Origin: Candidatus Accumulibacter aalborgensis
GTDB lineage: Bacteria; Pseudomonadota; Gammaproteobacteria; Burkholderiales; Rhodocyclaceae
Reading direction: 5' to 3'
DNA: 38,102 bases
Assembly (NCBI RefSeq): GCF_900089955.1
Contig: NZ_FLQX01000112.1
Coordinates: 1-38,102, forward strand
In this document: positions 26,363-34,130 of the stretch, one piece after another
How the letters are laid out: every line of letters begins with the position of its first letter
Position numbering within the stretch: the first letter of the stretch is position 1
Program-made: the position numbers and the translations under genes
Notes under the pieces: model-generated
Seen by the model: the letters and a program-made list of their open reading frames with translations, nothing else
Told to the model about the DNA's origin: nothing
Database searches by the model: none

Positions 26363-26428
26363 CAAACGCTCATGACTCGTCGAGACATCCCCGATGAACA
26401 ACGTCATGACCGTTTCCCTCACTCCCGA

Positions 26429-26454
26429 CCCCTCTCCTGTTTACGGCAGAGGGG
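26429..26454 (+). repeat. REP-like palindrome ('PSPxxGRGE' type) in the lpxC leader
   Basis: CCCCTCT (26429-26435) pairs with AGAGGGG (26448-26454). An inner three-pair stem closes a TTTA loop. Translated in one frame the region reads SLTPDPSPVYGRGE, resembling the spurious LTPNPSP-GRGE peptides produced by dispersed intergenic palindromes of many proteobacteria. Copy number in this genome cannot be seen from the window. Confidence 0.5.
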
Positions 26455-26460
26455 AGATTC

Positions 26461-26484
26461 GTGAGTCGCGCAAGCGACTTTCAC
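26461..26484 (+). promoter_or_regulatory. GNRA-capped hairpin just before lpxC
   Basis: GTGAGTCGC (26461-26469), tetraloop GCAA, GCGAC (26474-26478), two bulged T, then TCAC (26481-26484): nine pairs with one bulge. It ends seven bases before the lpxC ATG, which has no Shine-Dalgarno sequence, so the structure probably affects ribosome access. Confidence 0.45.
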
Positions 26485-26491
26485 GGTACAC

Positions 26492-27421
26492 ATGTTAAAG
26501 CAGAGAACACTCAAGTCCATAGTCCGTGCCGCTGGCGTCGGTCTCCATTCCGGCGGCAAGGTAAGCATCAGCTTGCGCCCGGCGGCGCCCGGAACGGGCG
26601 TCGTTTTCAGGCGTATCGATCTCGACCCGGTGGTCGATCTGCCGGCCTCGGCCCGACTCGTCGGCGACACGCGCATGTGCTCGTGCCTCGAGCATGACGG
26701 TGCCAAGGTGGGCACCATCGAACACCTGATGTCGGCCTTCGCCGGACTGGGAATCGACAACGCTTTCGTCGATCTGGATGCCGCCGAATTGCCGATTCTC
26801 GACGGATCTGCTTCGCCTTTCGTCTTCCTGATTCAGTCTGCCGGCATCGAAGAACAGCCGGTGGCCAAGAAGTTCATTCGCGTCAAGCGCCGCATCGAAG
26901 TCCAGGAAAAAGACGCGTCCGGCGACAAATGGGCGCGCCTCGATCCTTGCGATGGTTTTCGCCTGTCGTTCTCCATCGGTTTCAACCATCCCGCCATCGA
27001 TCGCACGGGTCAGTCAGTGACGATCGATTTTGCCGAGCACTCTTACGTTCGTGAGGTGGCACGCGCGCGCACTTTTGGCTTCATGCACGAAGTCGAATGG
27101 TTGCACGAGAACGGCCTCGCCCAGGGCGGCGGGCTGGACAACGCCGTCGTGCTCGATGAGTACCGCGTGTTGAACGCGGATGGCCTGCGTTACAGCGATG
27201 AGTTCGTCAAGCACAAGGTACTAGACGCCATCGGCGACCTCTATCTCCTCGGACACCCGTTGCTGGCCTCGTTCGCCGCCCACAAATCGGGGCATGCGCT
27301 CAACAACGCACTGGCCCGGGCACTTCTAGCCAGCCCCGATGCCTGGGAATATGTCACTTTCGAGGACTATCAGTTGGCGCCGCAGTCAATTGTTCGCTGG
27401 CTGGCGTTGCCAGCCTTCTGA
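26492..27421 (+). CDS. lpxC: UDP-3-O-acyl-GlcNAc deacetylase LpxC
   Basis: 309-aa zinc deacetylase, committed step of lipid A synthesis. It has two repeated domains: [25 protein letters not shown] at the start, [33 protein letters not shown] (zinc His and catalytic Glu region), [35 protein letters not shown] (zinc His and Asp) and [15 protein letters not shown] (catalytic His). In E. coli it is controlled by FtsH proteolysis through the C-terminus; here the C-terminus is short and hydrophobic (WLALPAF). It ends the dcw run after a 206-bp leader region containing its own promoter candidate and two hairpins. Confidence 0.97.
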   Translation: MLKQRTLKSIVRAAGVGLHSGGKVSISLRPAAPGTGVVFRRIDLDPVVDLPASARLVGDTRMCSCLEHDGAKVGTIEHLMSAFAGLGIDNAFVDLDAAELPILDGSASPFVFLIQSAGIEEQPVAKKFIRVKRRIEVQEKDASGDKWARLDPCDGFRLSFSIGFNHPAIDRTGQSVTIDFAEHSYVREVARARTFGFMHEVEWLHENGLAQGGGLDNAVVLDEYRVLNADGLRYSDEFVKHKVLDAIGDLYLLGHPLLASFAAHKSGHALNNALARALLASPDAWEYVTFEDYQLAPQSIVRWLALPAF

Positions 27422-27424
27422 CCC

Positions 27425-27613
27425 ATGTGGTTTCTGCGCTTGCTGGCGGTCCTGACGGCCATCGCCGTCGCCGGTGGCGTGGCCGCTTTCCTGCTGACCA
27501 GGGACTTGCGCTATCTGCGCTTTTCCTGGCAACTGTTTCGCTATGCGCTGATCGTCGCCCTGCTGGTTTTCGCGCTGCTGATCATCGAGCGGGTGGCCGT
27601 CATTCCTCTCTAG
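27425..27613 (+). CDS. Small two-helix membrane protein of unknown function
   Basis: 62 aa, starting three bases after the lpxC stop, so probably translated by coupling. Two hydrophobic stretches (about residues 3-24 and 40-58) are joined by a short basic/aromatic loop (TRDLRYLRFSWQLFRY). This hairpin topology and the codon usage like the neighbours support a real gene. No family recognised. Its 3' end overlaps the convergent dciA gene by 14 bp. Confidence 0.65.
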   Translation: MWFLRLLAVLTAIAVAGGVAAFLLTRDLRYLRFSWQLFRYALIVALLVFALLIIERVAVIPL

Positions 27614-28034
27614 CCGAACGGGCCAGCAGATTGTCGAGCGCTTGACGCAAGGGGGATGCCGGCAGCGAATCGCTCAAGGCGGCCAATTCCCGGCTCGTTC
27701 TGACGCTCAACGGTTTCAGCGCCGGCACCCTGGCCTGCTCGGGGGGCTGCCGTGCGTGCACCTTGATCTGGATGCCGCTACACTCGATTCCCCGCCGCGA
27801 TATTTCGTCGACCAGCGTTGGTGCCATCTGGCGCAGTTTGGTCGCGATCGCGCCACTGCTGGCGTGAATGACGACAATCCCCGACTTGTAGTTCGCCAGG
27901 CTGCTTGCCTGACCCAGATGCCGTGGCGCGATCTCTTCATAGAGGCGTGCGAGTCTGGCCAGTAATGTCGCGTGTGCCAGCACCTTGCCGGCGCCGTCGG
28001 CCGTTTGGAGATAAGTCTGGAGCAAGTCGGGCAT
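27600..28034 (-). CDS. dciA: DciA family (DUF721) protein, putative helicase loader
   Basis: 144-aa DUF721 protein. DciA loads the replicative helicase DnaB in bacteria lacking DnaC/DnaI and carries a KH-like N-terminal domain. The N-terminus (LQTYLQTADGAGKVLAHATLLARLARLYEEI) and the core YKSGIVVIHASSGAIATKLRQMAPTLVDEISRRG fit. The C-terminal third (from about residue 95) is probably disordered. The position next to lpxC matches Pseudomonas. I chose the ATG at 28034; a TTG four codons earlier is possible. It lies 15 bp after folA on the same strand. Confidence 0.8.
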   Translation of the reverse strand: MPDLLQTYLQTADGAGKVLAHATLLARLARLYEEIAPRHLGQASSLANYKSGIVVIHASSGAIATKLRQMAPTLVDEISRRGIECSGIQIKVHARQPPEQARVPALKPLSVRTSRELAALSDSLPASPLRQALDNLLARSAREE

Positions 28035-28049
28035 CGGAAAGTTCAAGCG

Positions 28050-28559
28050 CTAGCAACGCTCGTAAACCACGAAATCAAAAGCCGGCCGGCCGCCGCCCGT
28101 ATCCTTGTCCGCTGCGCCGCACTGGCCAGCGCGACGCGACACTTCTCGCCACTCGCCAAGCGGATAATCCGGAAAGAAAGCGTCCGCCGGACGGATATCT
28201 GCGATCTCGGTCAGATACAGGCGCGTCGCCAGCGGCAGCGTGTGTCGGTAGAGTTCCTGACCACCGATGATGCACACCTCACCGACATCGCCGGCCAGAC
28301 GAATCGCCTCCTCGATCGAGCGGGCCACCGTCGCTCCGCGCGCCAGGTAGGCCGGATTACGGCTGAGCACGATGTTGTGTCGTTCGGGCAACGGGCGAAA
28401 AGCTGCCGGTAACGACTCCCAGGTCTTGCGGCCCATGATTACCGTCTTGCCGCGCGTCGTTGCGCGAAAGTGCTTCATGTCTTCCGGCAGGCGCCAGAGC
28501 AGTTGCTGGTCGTTGCCGATGGCGCGGTTTGCGGCAACAGCGGCGATCAGGGAAATCAT
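28050..28559 (-). CDS. folA: Dihydrofolate reductase
   Basis: 169-aa chromosomal-type DHFR that regenerates tetrahydrofolate after ThyA. Motifs: ISLIAAVAANRAIGNDQQLLW, LPEDMKHFRATTRGKTVIMGRKTWESL (Asp27 is the active-site acid), IVLSRNP, and CIIGGQELYRHTLP for NADPH binding. Two ATGs are available (28565 and 28559). AAGG sits about 7-8 bases before the second, so I use 28559. It starts 10 bp after the thyA stop, giving a thyA-folA operon with dciA likely downstream in the same unit. Confidence 0.95.
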   Translation of the reverse strand: MISLIAAVAANRAIGNDQQLLWRLPEDMKHFRATTRGKTVIMGRKTWESLPAAFRPLPERHNIVLSRNPAYLARGATVARSIEEAIRLAGDVGEVCIIGGQELYRHTLPLATRLYLTEIADIRPADAFFPDYPLGEWREVSRRAGQCGAADKDTGGGRPAFDFVVYERC

Positions 28560-28569
28560 CGGCATCGCC

Positions 28570-29391
28570 TTAGACGGCGACCGGCGCAGCGATGTGGGGG
28601 TGCGGAGCGTAGTCTTCGAGGCTGAAGTCGTCAAAACGGAAGGCGAACAGATCGCGAATCTCGGGGTTGATCCGCATGTTTGGCAAGGCGCGTGTCTCGC
28701 GGGTCAATTGCAGCCGTGCCTGTTGGCAATGATTGCTGTACAGGTGCGCATCGCCAAAGGTATGCACGAAGTCGCCAGGCTGGTAGCCGCAGACCTGCGC
28801 CAGCATGAGCGTGAGGAGCGCGTACGAGGCGATGTTGAAGGGTACGCCAAGAAAGATGTCGGCGCTGCGCTGGTACAACTGGCAGGAAAGCTTCGGGCGT
28901 GGATCGGCGTCGTCGGGCTGCGTCGGAGCAACGTAGAACTGGAACAAAGCGTGGCAGGGAGGCAGCGCCATACGTTCGACATCGCCTGGATTCCAGGCGG
29001 TGACCAGGTGGCGGCGCGAGTCGGGATTGCTCTTCAGGCTGTCCACGAGCTGGACGATCTGGTCTATCTCGCGCCCATCCGAGGTCTTCCAGTGACGCCA
29101 CTGCTGGCCATAGACCGGGCCGAGATCGCCATTCTGGTCGGCCCACTCATCCCAGATGCGGACGCCGTTTTCCTGCAGATAACCGACATTGGTTTCGCCC
29201 TGCAGGAACCACAACAATTCGTGAATGATGGAACGTAAGTGCAGCTTCTTCGTCGTCAGCACGGGAAAGCCGGCACCGAGATCGAAACGCATTTGCCAGC
29301 CGAAGACCGATCGGGTGCCGGTCCCTGTACGGTCTGCCTTGACGGTGCCATGTTCGAGGACATGGCGCATCAGTTCAAGATACTGCTGCAT
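28570..29391 (-). CDS. thyA: Thymidylate synthase ThyA
   Basis: 273-aa enzyme methylating dUMP to dTMP with methylene-THF. Very close to E. coli ThyA (264 aa): [16 protein letters not shown] start, [26 protein letters not shown], the catalytic [11 protein letters not shown] (Cys146), [31 protein letters not shown], and the typical C-terminal PHIAAPVAV. The extra length is a small insertion before KLSCQLYQR ([11 protein letters not shown]), seen in several betaproteobacterial enzymes. The ATG at 29391 is chosen over a TTG eight codons upstream. Confidence 0.96.
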   Translation of the reverse strand: MQQYLELMRHVLEHGTVKADRTGTGTRSVFGWQMRFDLGAGFPVLTTKKLHLRSIIHELLWFLQGETNVGYLQENGVRIWDEWADQNGDLGPVYGQQWRHWKTSDGREIDQIVQLVDSLKSNPDSRRHLVTAWNPGDVERMALPPCHALFQFYVAPTQPDDADPRPKLSCQLYQRSADIFLGVPFNIASYALLTLMLAQVCGYQPGDFVHTFGDAHLYSNHCQQARLQLTRETRALPNMRINPEIRDLFAFRFDDFSLEDYAPHPHIAAPVAV

Positions 29392-29420
29392 GCCTGTTGC
29401 CTGTCGATCTGCCAAACGCG

Positions 29421-29435
29421 ATTGTAGCTTACAAT
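29421..29435. promoter_or_regulatory. Symmetric divergent -10 elements thyA / PilZ gene
   Basis: ATTGTA (29421-29426), GCT, TACAAT (29430-29435) is a perfect inverted repeat, so TACAAT can be read on both strands. The plus-strand copy would start RNA near 29442 for the gene at 29490. The minus-strand copy would start near 29414 for thyA at 29391. -35 elements are weak. Confidence 0.5.
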
Positions 29436-29489
29436 TCAGTCTGCAATTCGCACCCTTCCCTTGGCGGTCCGTGACCTGACTGGCGGCAA

Positions 29490-31013
29490 ATGATCCGCAA
29501 ATTGTTTACCCGACGTTCCGAGCATCCGCTGGCTGACGGCAAGGAGTTGGCGCGGATTCTCGCCGAGTTGCGTGTCGAGACGCCGGCCAAGGCTGTCGAG
29601 GAGGTGATGAGCTGGTTCGAGTCGCTGCAACATGGCGACGATTTCCGCGTGCTCCAGTATTTCCAGCTACTCCGCCAGCTTGATGAGGCGGCGCAGCCAC
29701 ACCTGCGCCGCCTGGCGCGCGACTATCTGAATTCCGGAGGCGGATCGGCGCTCGTCGAGCAACGGCTGTGGACCGCGAGTCACGCCTATTGGGCGGCGGT
29801 TGCTGCGCAATACGCGACATGCATCGAACGGGCCCGGCTTGACGCCAAGGGCAGCGACGCGTTCAAAGCGCTGTTGCCATTGGCTGTCGCGCGCGTTCAG
29901 GCGGCGCGTTGCAGGCAATTGAAGTGGCAGGCGTATCGCTACGGACCCATTGACGATTTTCTGTGGAAGGAACTTGCCACCACCTATCTGGCGGCTGAAG
30001 CCGCGGGACACGCGCAGCAGCCGATGCAGCTTTATCCCGCCCAGAAAGCGCTGACCAGCGTCGCGCAGCAGTACCTGCACGCCAACGTGTTCTTTTCGTC
30101 TTCGATGGATAGCCTGACGCCGCTACAGATCGAGCTGGCAGACCGATTGATCGCCTATTTCCTCCCTGGCTTCGTCTTTTCCGTGGACTGCCGACCGGAT
30201 AGTGTCTATTGGCTCGATGCAGCCAGCGGCTCGGCCCCGGTGCGACTGGCCCGTCATCCCGGAGCAAAGAGGCCAGGCTTGCGCTTCCTCTCGCCGGGAA
30301 CGGCTCGCCAGGCCCTTGACGAGTTGATTCACCTGGTCGAACGCGGCGACGTTCCCGACGACCTCAACCTGGGTGGGCAGTATCCGCAACGGGTGTTGGT
30401 GCCGGTACTGTACCATCTGCGCGCCCACTGGGCGGTGCGTCCACCGCAGCGGCGGCATCAACGCCATGTGGTCAAGACGCGAATGAACGTGCTGCACGGC
30501 TTCGAGCAGAGTCATGCGGTGTTCTCCGGCAGCCGACCGCCTTGGGCGGCGGAGTCGGGCAGCGAAACCTGGCTGGTCGAGAATGTCAGTCTTGGCGGCT
30601 TCCGTGCGCTCTTCGACGACTCCTCCGCTCAGACGCTCAAGCTCGGCGAGTTGCTCTGCATGCAGCCCGAGGGTGGGGACAACTGGTTGCTCGGTGCGTC
30701 AAGGCGCGTCAACAGGCTGGCGGGCGAACGCGCCAGCCTGGGCATCCAGGTACTATCAAGGCGCGCGCGGAGCATCGACCTGCGGCCACGCCAGAGTGGC
30801 TTCTCGGCGGCGGTGCGCATTCCCGGCATCTGGTTGCATGACAGCGGCGAGCCTGGCGTATTGCGCATCGTACTGCTGACAGGCGGCTTCAATGTGCAGG
30901 TGCCCGTGGAGTTCAGCGACGATGGTCAACGGCATCTGCTGACGCCGCTTGAACTGGAGGAGAGTGGTGGCGACTACGAAATTGGTCGCTTCCGCGACCA
31001 GGCAATCGCTTGA
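29490..31013 (+). CDS. Large protein with C-terminal PilZ-type c-di-GMP-binding signature
   Basis: 507 aa, no signal peptide or membrane segment, presumably cytoplasmic. Residues 1-300 are largely alpha-helical and unassigned ([67 protein letters not shown]). Residues 321-325 (RRHQR) and 365-370 (NVSLGG) fit the two-part PilZ signature RxxxR ... (D/N)xSxxG, and the region after 365 is beta-rich. Cyclic-di-GMP binding is therefore a reasonable inference; the domain before it is unknown. It is divergent from thyA and ends nine bases from the convergent hypothetical gene at 31023. ATG at 29490 with GGCGG close upstream. Confidence 0.75.
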   Translation: MIRKLFTRRSEHPLADGKELARILAELRVETPAKAVEEVMSWFESLQHGDDFRVLQYFQLLRQLDEAAQPHLRRLARDYLNSGGGSALVEQRLWTASHAYWAAVAAQYATCIERARLDAKGSDAFKALLPLAVARVQAARCRQLKWQAYRYGPIDDFLWKELATTYLAAEAAGHAQQPMQLYPAQKALTSVAQQYLHANVFFSSSMDSLTPLQIELADRLIAYFLPGFVFSVDCRPDSVYWLDAASGSAPVRLARHPGAKRPGLRFLSPGTARQALDELIHLVERGDVPDDLNLGGQYPQRVLVPVLYHLRAHWAVRPPQRRHQRHVVKTRMNVLHGFEQSHAVFSGSRPPWAAESGSETWLVENVSLGGFRALFDDSSAQTLKLGELLCMQPEGGDNWLLGASRRVNRLAGERASLGIQVLSRRARSIDLRPRQSGFSAAVRIPGIWLHDSGEPGVLRIVLLTGGFNVQVPVEFSDDGQRHLLTPLELEESGGDYEIGRFRDQAIA

Positions 31014-31022
31014 AGCGCGTTG

Positions 31023-31373
31023 CTAGCGAGTCCCTGCCTGTGATTTGCGCCGTTCCACTTCCGCCCAAAGCGCTTTGGCAAACGCTTTCCAGGCCGGGCC
31101 TCCGTGACATTCGATGCCGATACCCGCGCATTCCTCCATCGTCTTGAGCATGATGGCCGCCAGACCGAACAGGTCAACCTTGGCCATGAGCTGGTAGTCA
31201 AAAGGATTGGAAGCGGCAAGTTTGATGTCGGCAGCGGAGTGGTCGAGCGCTTCCACTGCCAGACCGCGCACCTGGACGTCGTCCTTCCAGTCGATGCCGA
31301 GAACAATCCCCTTTCGCTCAATTTCGAGTTCAATCGCCCTGGTGTCTGCAGCGTAATTCTCAAAGCCGGCCAT
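31023..31373 (-). CDS. Conserved-looking hypothetical protein
   Basis: 116-aa soluble protein, no recognised domain. A good ribosome-binding site (AAGGAG, six to seven bases before the ATG at 31373) and normal codon use support it. It is mixed alpha/beta and acidic at the start, with two cysteines close together in ECAGIGIECHGGPAWKAFAKALW. It follows mog by 26 bp on the same strand, so it may belong to a darP-mog-hypothetical operon. Function unknown. Confidence 0.7.
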   Translation of the reverse strand: MAGFENYAADTRAIELEIERKGIVLGIDWKDDVQVRGLAVEALDHSAADIKLAASNPFDYQLMAKVDLFGLAAIMLKTMEECAGIGIECHGGPAWKAFAKALWAEVERRKSQAGTR

Positions 31374-31399
31374 CGTCTTCTCCTTACCTGGTGGTAGTC

Positions 31400-31990
31400 C
31401 TATCCCTCATTCTTCTTTGCTTTCGGCCTGAAAGCCTTGACCACCTGGTCAATGGTCGTGATGTACGGACCGCCGATCAGGTCGATGCAGTACGGGACGG
31501 CGGCGAAAATGCCGCTCACGACGACCGCGCCATCGGCACTCTTGACTCCCTCGAGCGTTTCCCTGATCGACTTCGGCTGCCCCGGCAGGTTGAGGATCAA
31601 GGCCCGGCCACGGACCACGCCGACCTGGCGCGAGAGGATGGCGGTCGGCACGAAGTTCAGGCCGATGCGGCGCATTTCCTCGCCGAAGCCCGGCAGCACC
31701 TTGTCGGCCACGGCCAGGGTCGCTTCCGGAGTGACGTCGCGCGGCGCCGGGCCGGTGCCGCCGGTGGTCAGCACCAGGTGACAATGGACCTCATCGACCA
31801 GTTCGATCAGCGTCCTTTCAATCGTCGCCCGGTCGTCGGCGATCAGGCGTTTTTCCGCTCGCCAGCGGCTGCTCAGCGCCTGGCCAAACCACTCTTCCAG
31901 CGCCGGGATTCCCTGGTCTTCATAAACGCCTTGCGCGGCGCGGTCGCTGATCGACAGCAGACCGATCAGCAGTTCTTCAGTGTTCGTCAT
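31400..31990 (-). CDS. mog: Molybdopterin adenylyltransferase Mog
   Basis: 196 aa, same size as E. coli MogA (195). It adenylates molybdopterin before molybdate insertion by MoeA. The MPT-binding motif TTGGTGPAPRDVTPEA (residues 75-90) is complete, with LLSISDRAAQGVYEDQGIPAL at the start and RGRALILNLPGQPKSI and GIFAAVPYCIDLIGGPY near the end, all typical of MogA rather than MoaB. Overlaps darP by 14 bp. No other molybdopterin genes are in the window. Confidence 0.94.
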   Translation of the reverse strand: MTNTEELLIGLLSISDRAAQGVYEDQGIPALEEWFGQALSSRWRAEKRLIADDRATIERTLIELVDEVHCHLVLTTGGTGPAPRDVTPEATLAVADKVLPGFGEEMRRIGLNFVPTAILSRQVGVVRGRALILNLPGQPKSIRETLEGVKSADGAVVVSGIFAAVPYCIDLIGGPYITTIDQVVKAFRPKAKKNEG

Positions 31991-32513
31991 CTTGCTCCCT
32001 GTCGGCGGCGGCGTCAGTCGTCTGGAGTTCCTTGAGGGTCTGGAAGAGCGCGCGATAGCTGCGTGGGGGCTTGCCCTTCTCCTGCTCGAGCAGAGCGGAT
32101 CGGCGCAGCGAACTCAGATGCTGCAGGTCGATCGACGGAAACGCGTTGGCAATCCGGTAGAGCACCTTTTCGTCGGCCAACAACTCGGCACGCAGACGTT
32201 CGACCCGGTGCAGCTTTGCGGTTTCCTCGACTGAATCGCCACGCACCACCGCCAGAGCCCGGCGGATCGGCTCGGCGTCCACATCGCGCATCAAGCGGCC
32301 GATATACTGCATCTGGCGCCGCCGCGCTTCGTCGTGCCGGGCCATGCGCTGCGCTTCCCGGACCGCTGCCCGCAGATCGTCCGGAAGGTCGATCTTCTTG
32401 ACGCGATCGGCCGCCAGATCGACCAGTTCCTCGCCGAGCGCCTGAAGTTCTGCCATCGCCTTCTTGCGCTGCGTCTTCGAGGGCGGCGCTGGTTCTTCTT
32501 CGGGGATGCTCAT
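31977..32513 (-). CDS. darP: Ribosome biogenesis protein DarP (YjgA, DUF615)
   Basis: 178-aa basic/acidic helical protein of the YjgA family, a late 50S assembly factor. Hallmarks: SKTQRKKAMAELQALGEELVDL near the start, then LPDDLRAAVREAQRM, RRRQMQYIGRLMRDVD and FPSIDLQHLSSLRRSAL (NP..D.Q.LR..-type block). It is divergent from pmbA, exactly the yjgA/pmbA arrangement of many proteobacteria. The C-terminus is a charged tail (REQDDEH) overlapping mog. Confidence 0.92.
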   Translation of the reverse strand: MSIPEEEPAPPSKTQRKKAMAELQALGEELVDLAADRVKKIDLPDDLRAAVREAQRMARHDEARRRQMQYIGRLMRDVDAEPIRRALAVVRGDSVEETAKLHRVERLRAELLADEKVLYRIANAFPSIDLQHLSSLRRSALLEQEKGKPPRSYRALFQTLKELQTTDAAADREQDDEH

Positions 32514-32592
32514 CGGCTTGCGATTATCCTTTCGCTTCGGCAGGAGGAACAGGAAGACGGTGAAATGCCGGCAGAGAAGCCTGCCGGGGAAC

Positions 32593-32601
32593 TGCTATGA
32601 T
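32593..32601 (+). promoter_or_regulatory. Candidate extended -10 of pmbA
   Basis: TGC followed by TATGAT (32596-32601), 29 bp before the pmbA ATG, in the 117-bp gap between divergent darP and pmbA. Good -10 with TGN extension; no clear -35. Confidence 0.45.
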
Positions 32602-32630
32602 AGCGGCTTTTGATTCCGGCCACTGCCCTC

Positions 32631-34004
32631 ATGTCCCGTCCAGCCACCCCTGCCGCTTCTGAATCTCGCTTCAGCCACCGTTTCGAGGCTTTGCAGCAAC
32701 TCGCACGCGACGTTCTGGCTTACGCCGAAAAGCAGGGGGCGACCGCCTGCGAGGTCGACGTCTCGGATGGCTTCGGCCAATCGGTGACCGTTCGCTGCGG
32801 CGAGGTCGAAACCATCGAATACAACCGCGACAAGGCGATTGCGGTGACCATCTACCTCGACCGGCGCAAGGGTCAGGCGAGCACCTCCGACTTCTCTCCG
32901 ACGGCCCTGCGCGAGACCGTCGACGCGGCCGTAAACATTGCCCGCTTTACCGCCGCCGACCCCTGTGCGGGCTTGCCGGAAGCCGGCTTGCTGGCCATCG
33001 ACAGCGGGGGTCTGCCAGACCTCGACCTGTACCATCCCTGGCTGCTTTCGGTCGAAGGGGCCGTCGACCTGGCGCGGCGTTGCGAACAGGCGGCCTTTGC
33101 TGTCAGCTCGCAGATCAGCAATTCCGAAGGCGCGACGGTATCGATCCAGGAAGGGCAGTTTGTCTCGGCCAACAGCCTGGGTTTCATGGGCGGCTACCCG
33201 ACCTCGCGCCACTACCTGTCGTGCTCGGTGATTGCCGGCCAGAGTGAAAACATGCAGCGCGACGAATGGTATTCGATCGCCCGCGCTCAGGAGGCGATCG
33301 CCTCGCCCGAATCGATCGGCGAATGCGCCGCGCAGCGCGCCCTGGCGCGACTTGGCGCGCGCAAGGTAAAGACCTGCCGGGTCCCGGTGCTGTTCGAGGC
33401 ACCGCTCGCCCCGTCGCTGATTGGCAACTTTGTCCATGCCGTCAGCGGCGGCAGCCTGTACCGCAAGACATCCTTCCTGGTCGATAGTCTCGGCAAGCGC
33501 GTTTTCTCGAAAAAGGTACGCATCAGCGAGCGGCCGCATTTGCCGCGTTCCCTGGCGAGCACCTATTTCGATAGCGACGGGGTGGCCACACACGACCGCG
33601 AGGTGGTTAGCGACGGGCGCTTGCAGGGCTACTTCCTGAGCGCCTACACGGCGCGGAAACTCGGCATGCAGACCACCGGTAACGCCGGCGGCTGTCACAA
33701 TCTCATCGTCCATCCCGGCAAGCGTGACTTTCCTGGCCTGCTCAAAAAGATGGGGCGCGGCTTGCTGGTCACCGAGTTGCTTGGCCATGGCGTCAACTAC
33801 GTCACCGGCGACTACTCGCGTGGGGCGGCCGGCTACTGGATCGAAGGCGGCGAGATCGCCCATCCGGTCGAAGAGATCACTATTGCCGGTAACCTGCGAG
33901 ACATGTTCAGGAATGTGGCCGCGGTGGGCAACGACGTTCTCGTCCGAGGCTCGAAGCAGGTGGGGTCGCTGCTCATCGAAGAAATGAAAGTGGCTGGCGA
34001 GTAG
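32631..34004 (+). CDS. pmbA: Metalloprotease subunit PmbA/TldE
   Basis: 457 aa. TldE partners with TldD to form a heterodimeric protease that trims peptides such as microcin B17 precursors and CcdA; TldE itself lacks the HExxH site, and none is seen here. Typical blocks: QGATACEVDVSDGFGQSVTVRCGEVETIEYNRDK, STSDF, NSLGFMGGYPTSRHYLSCSVIA, LFEAPLAPSLIGNF, GGSLYRKTSFLVDSLGK, TGNAGGCHNLIV and GHGVNYVTGDYSRGAAGYWIEGG. I use the ATG at 32631; an upstream TTG is in frame. tldD is not in the window, so PmbA's partner must be elsewhere. Confidence 0.95.
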   Translation: MSRPATPAASESRFSHRFEALQQLARDVLAYAEKQGATACEVDVSDGFGQSVTVRCGEVETIEYNRDKAIAVTIYLDRRKGQASTSDFSPTALRETVDAAVNIARFTAADPCAGLPEAGLLAIDSGGLPDLDLYHPWLLSVEGAVDLARRCEQAAFAVSSQISNSEGATVSIQEGQFVSANSLGFMGGYPTSRHYLSCSVIAGQSENMQRDEWYSIARAQEAIASPESIGECAAQRALARLGARKVKTCRVPVLFEAPLAPSLIGNFVHAVSGGSLYRKTSFLVDSLGKRVFSKKVRISERPHLPRSLASTYFDSDGVATHDREVVSDGRLQGYFLSAYTARKLGMQTTGNAGGCHNLIVHPGKRDFPGLLKKMGRGLLVTELLGHGVNYVTGDYSRGAAGYWIEGGEIAHPVEEITIAGNLRDMFRNVAAVGNDVLVRGSKQVGSLLIEEMKVAGE

Positions 34005-34130
34005 CTTGCTGGTGTGAGTTCAGCGCCCCTTCCGGCTGTGGCCATAGAACCCGCCAATCGTTCATGCTTATGGCATTCGCTGTGATGGCCGGGCAACTCG
34101 CCGACAACAACCTGTAACTGGAGACCCACA

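Noticed and set aside
26394-26498. 34-codon upstream reading frame ending inside the lpxC start (MNNVMTVSLTPDPSP...)
   Set aside because: No ribosome-binding site, and the peptide matches the artefact pattern of dispersed palindromes, so I treat it as non-coding structure.
32595-33863. Long minus-strand open frame (over 400 codons) opposite pmbA
   Set aside because: It is antisense to a clearly conserved gene, with composition expected from a GC-rich shadow frame and no recognisable domain.
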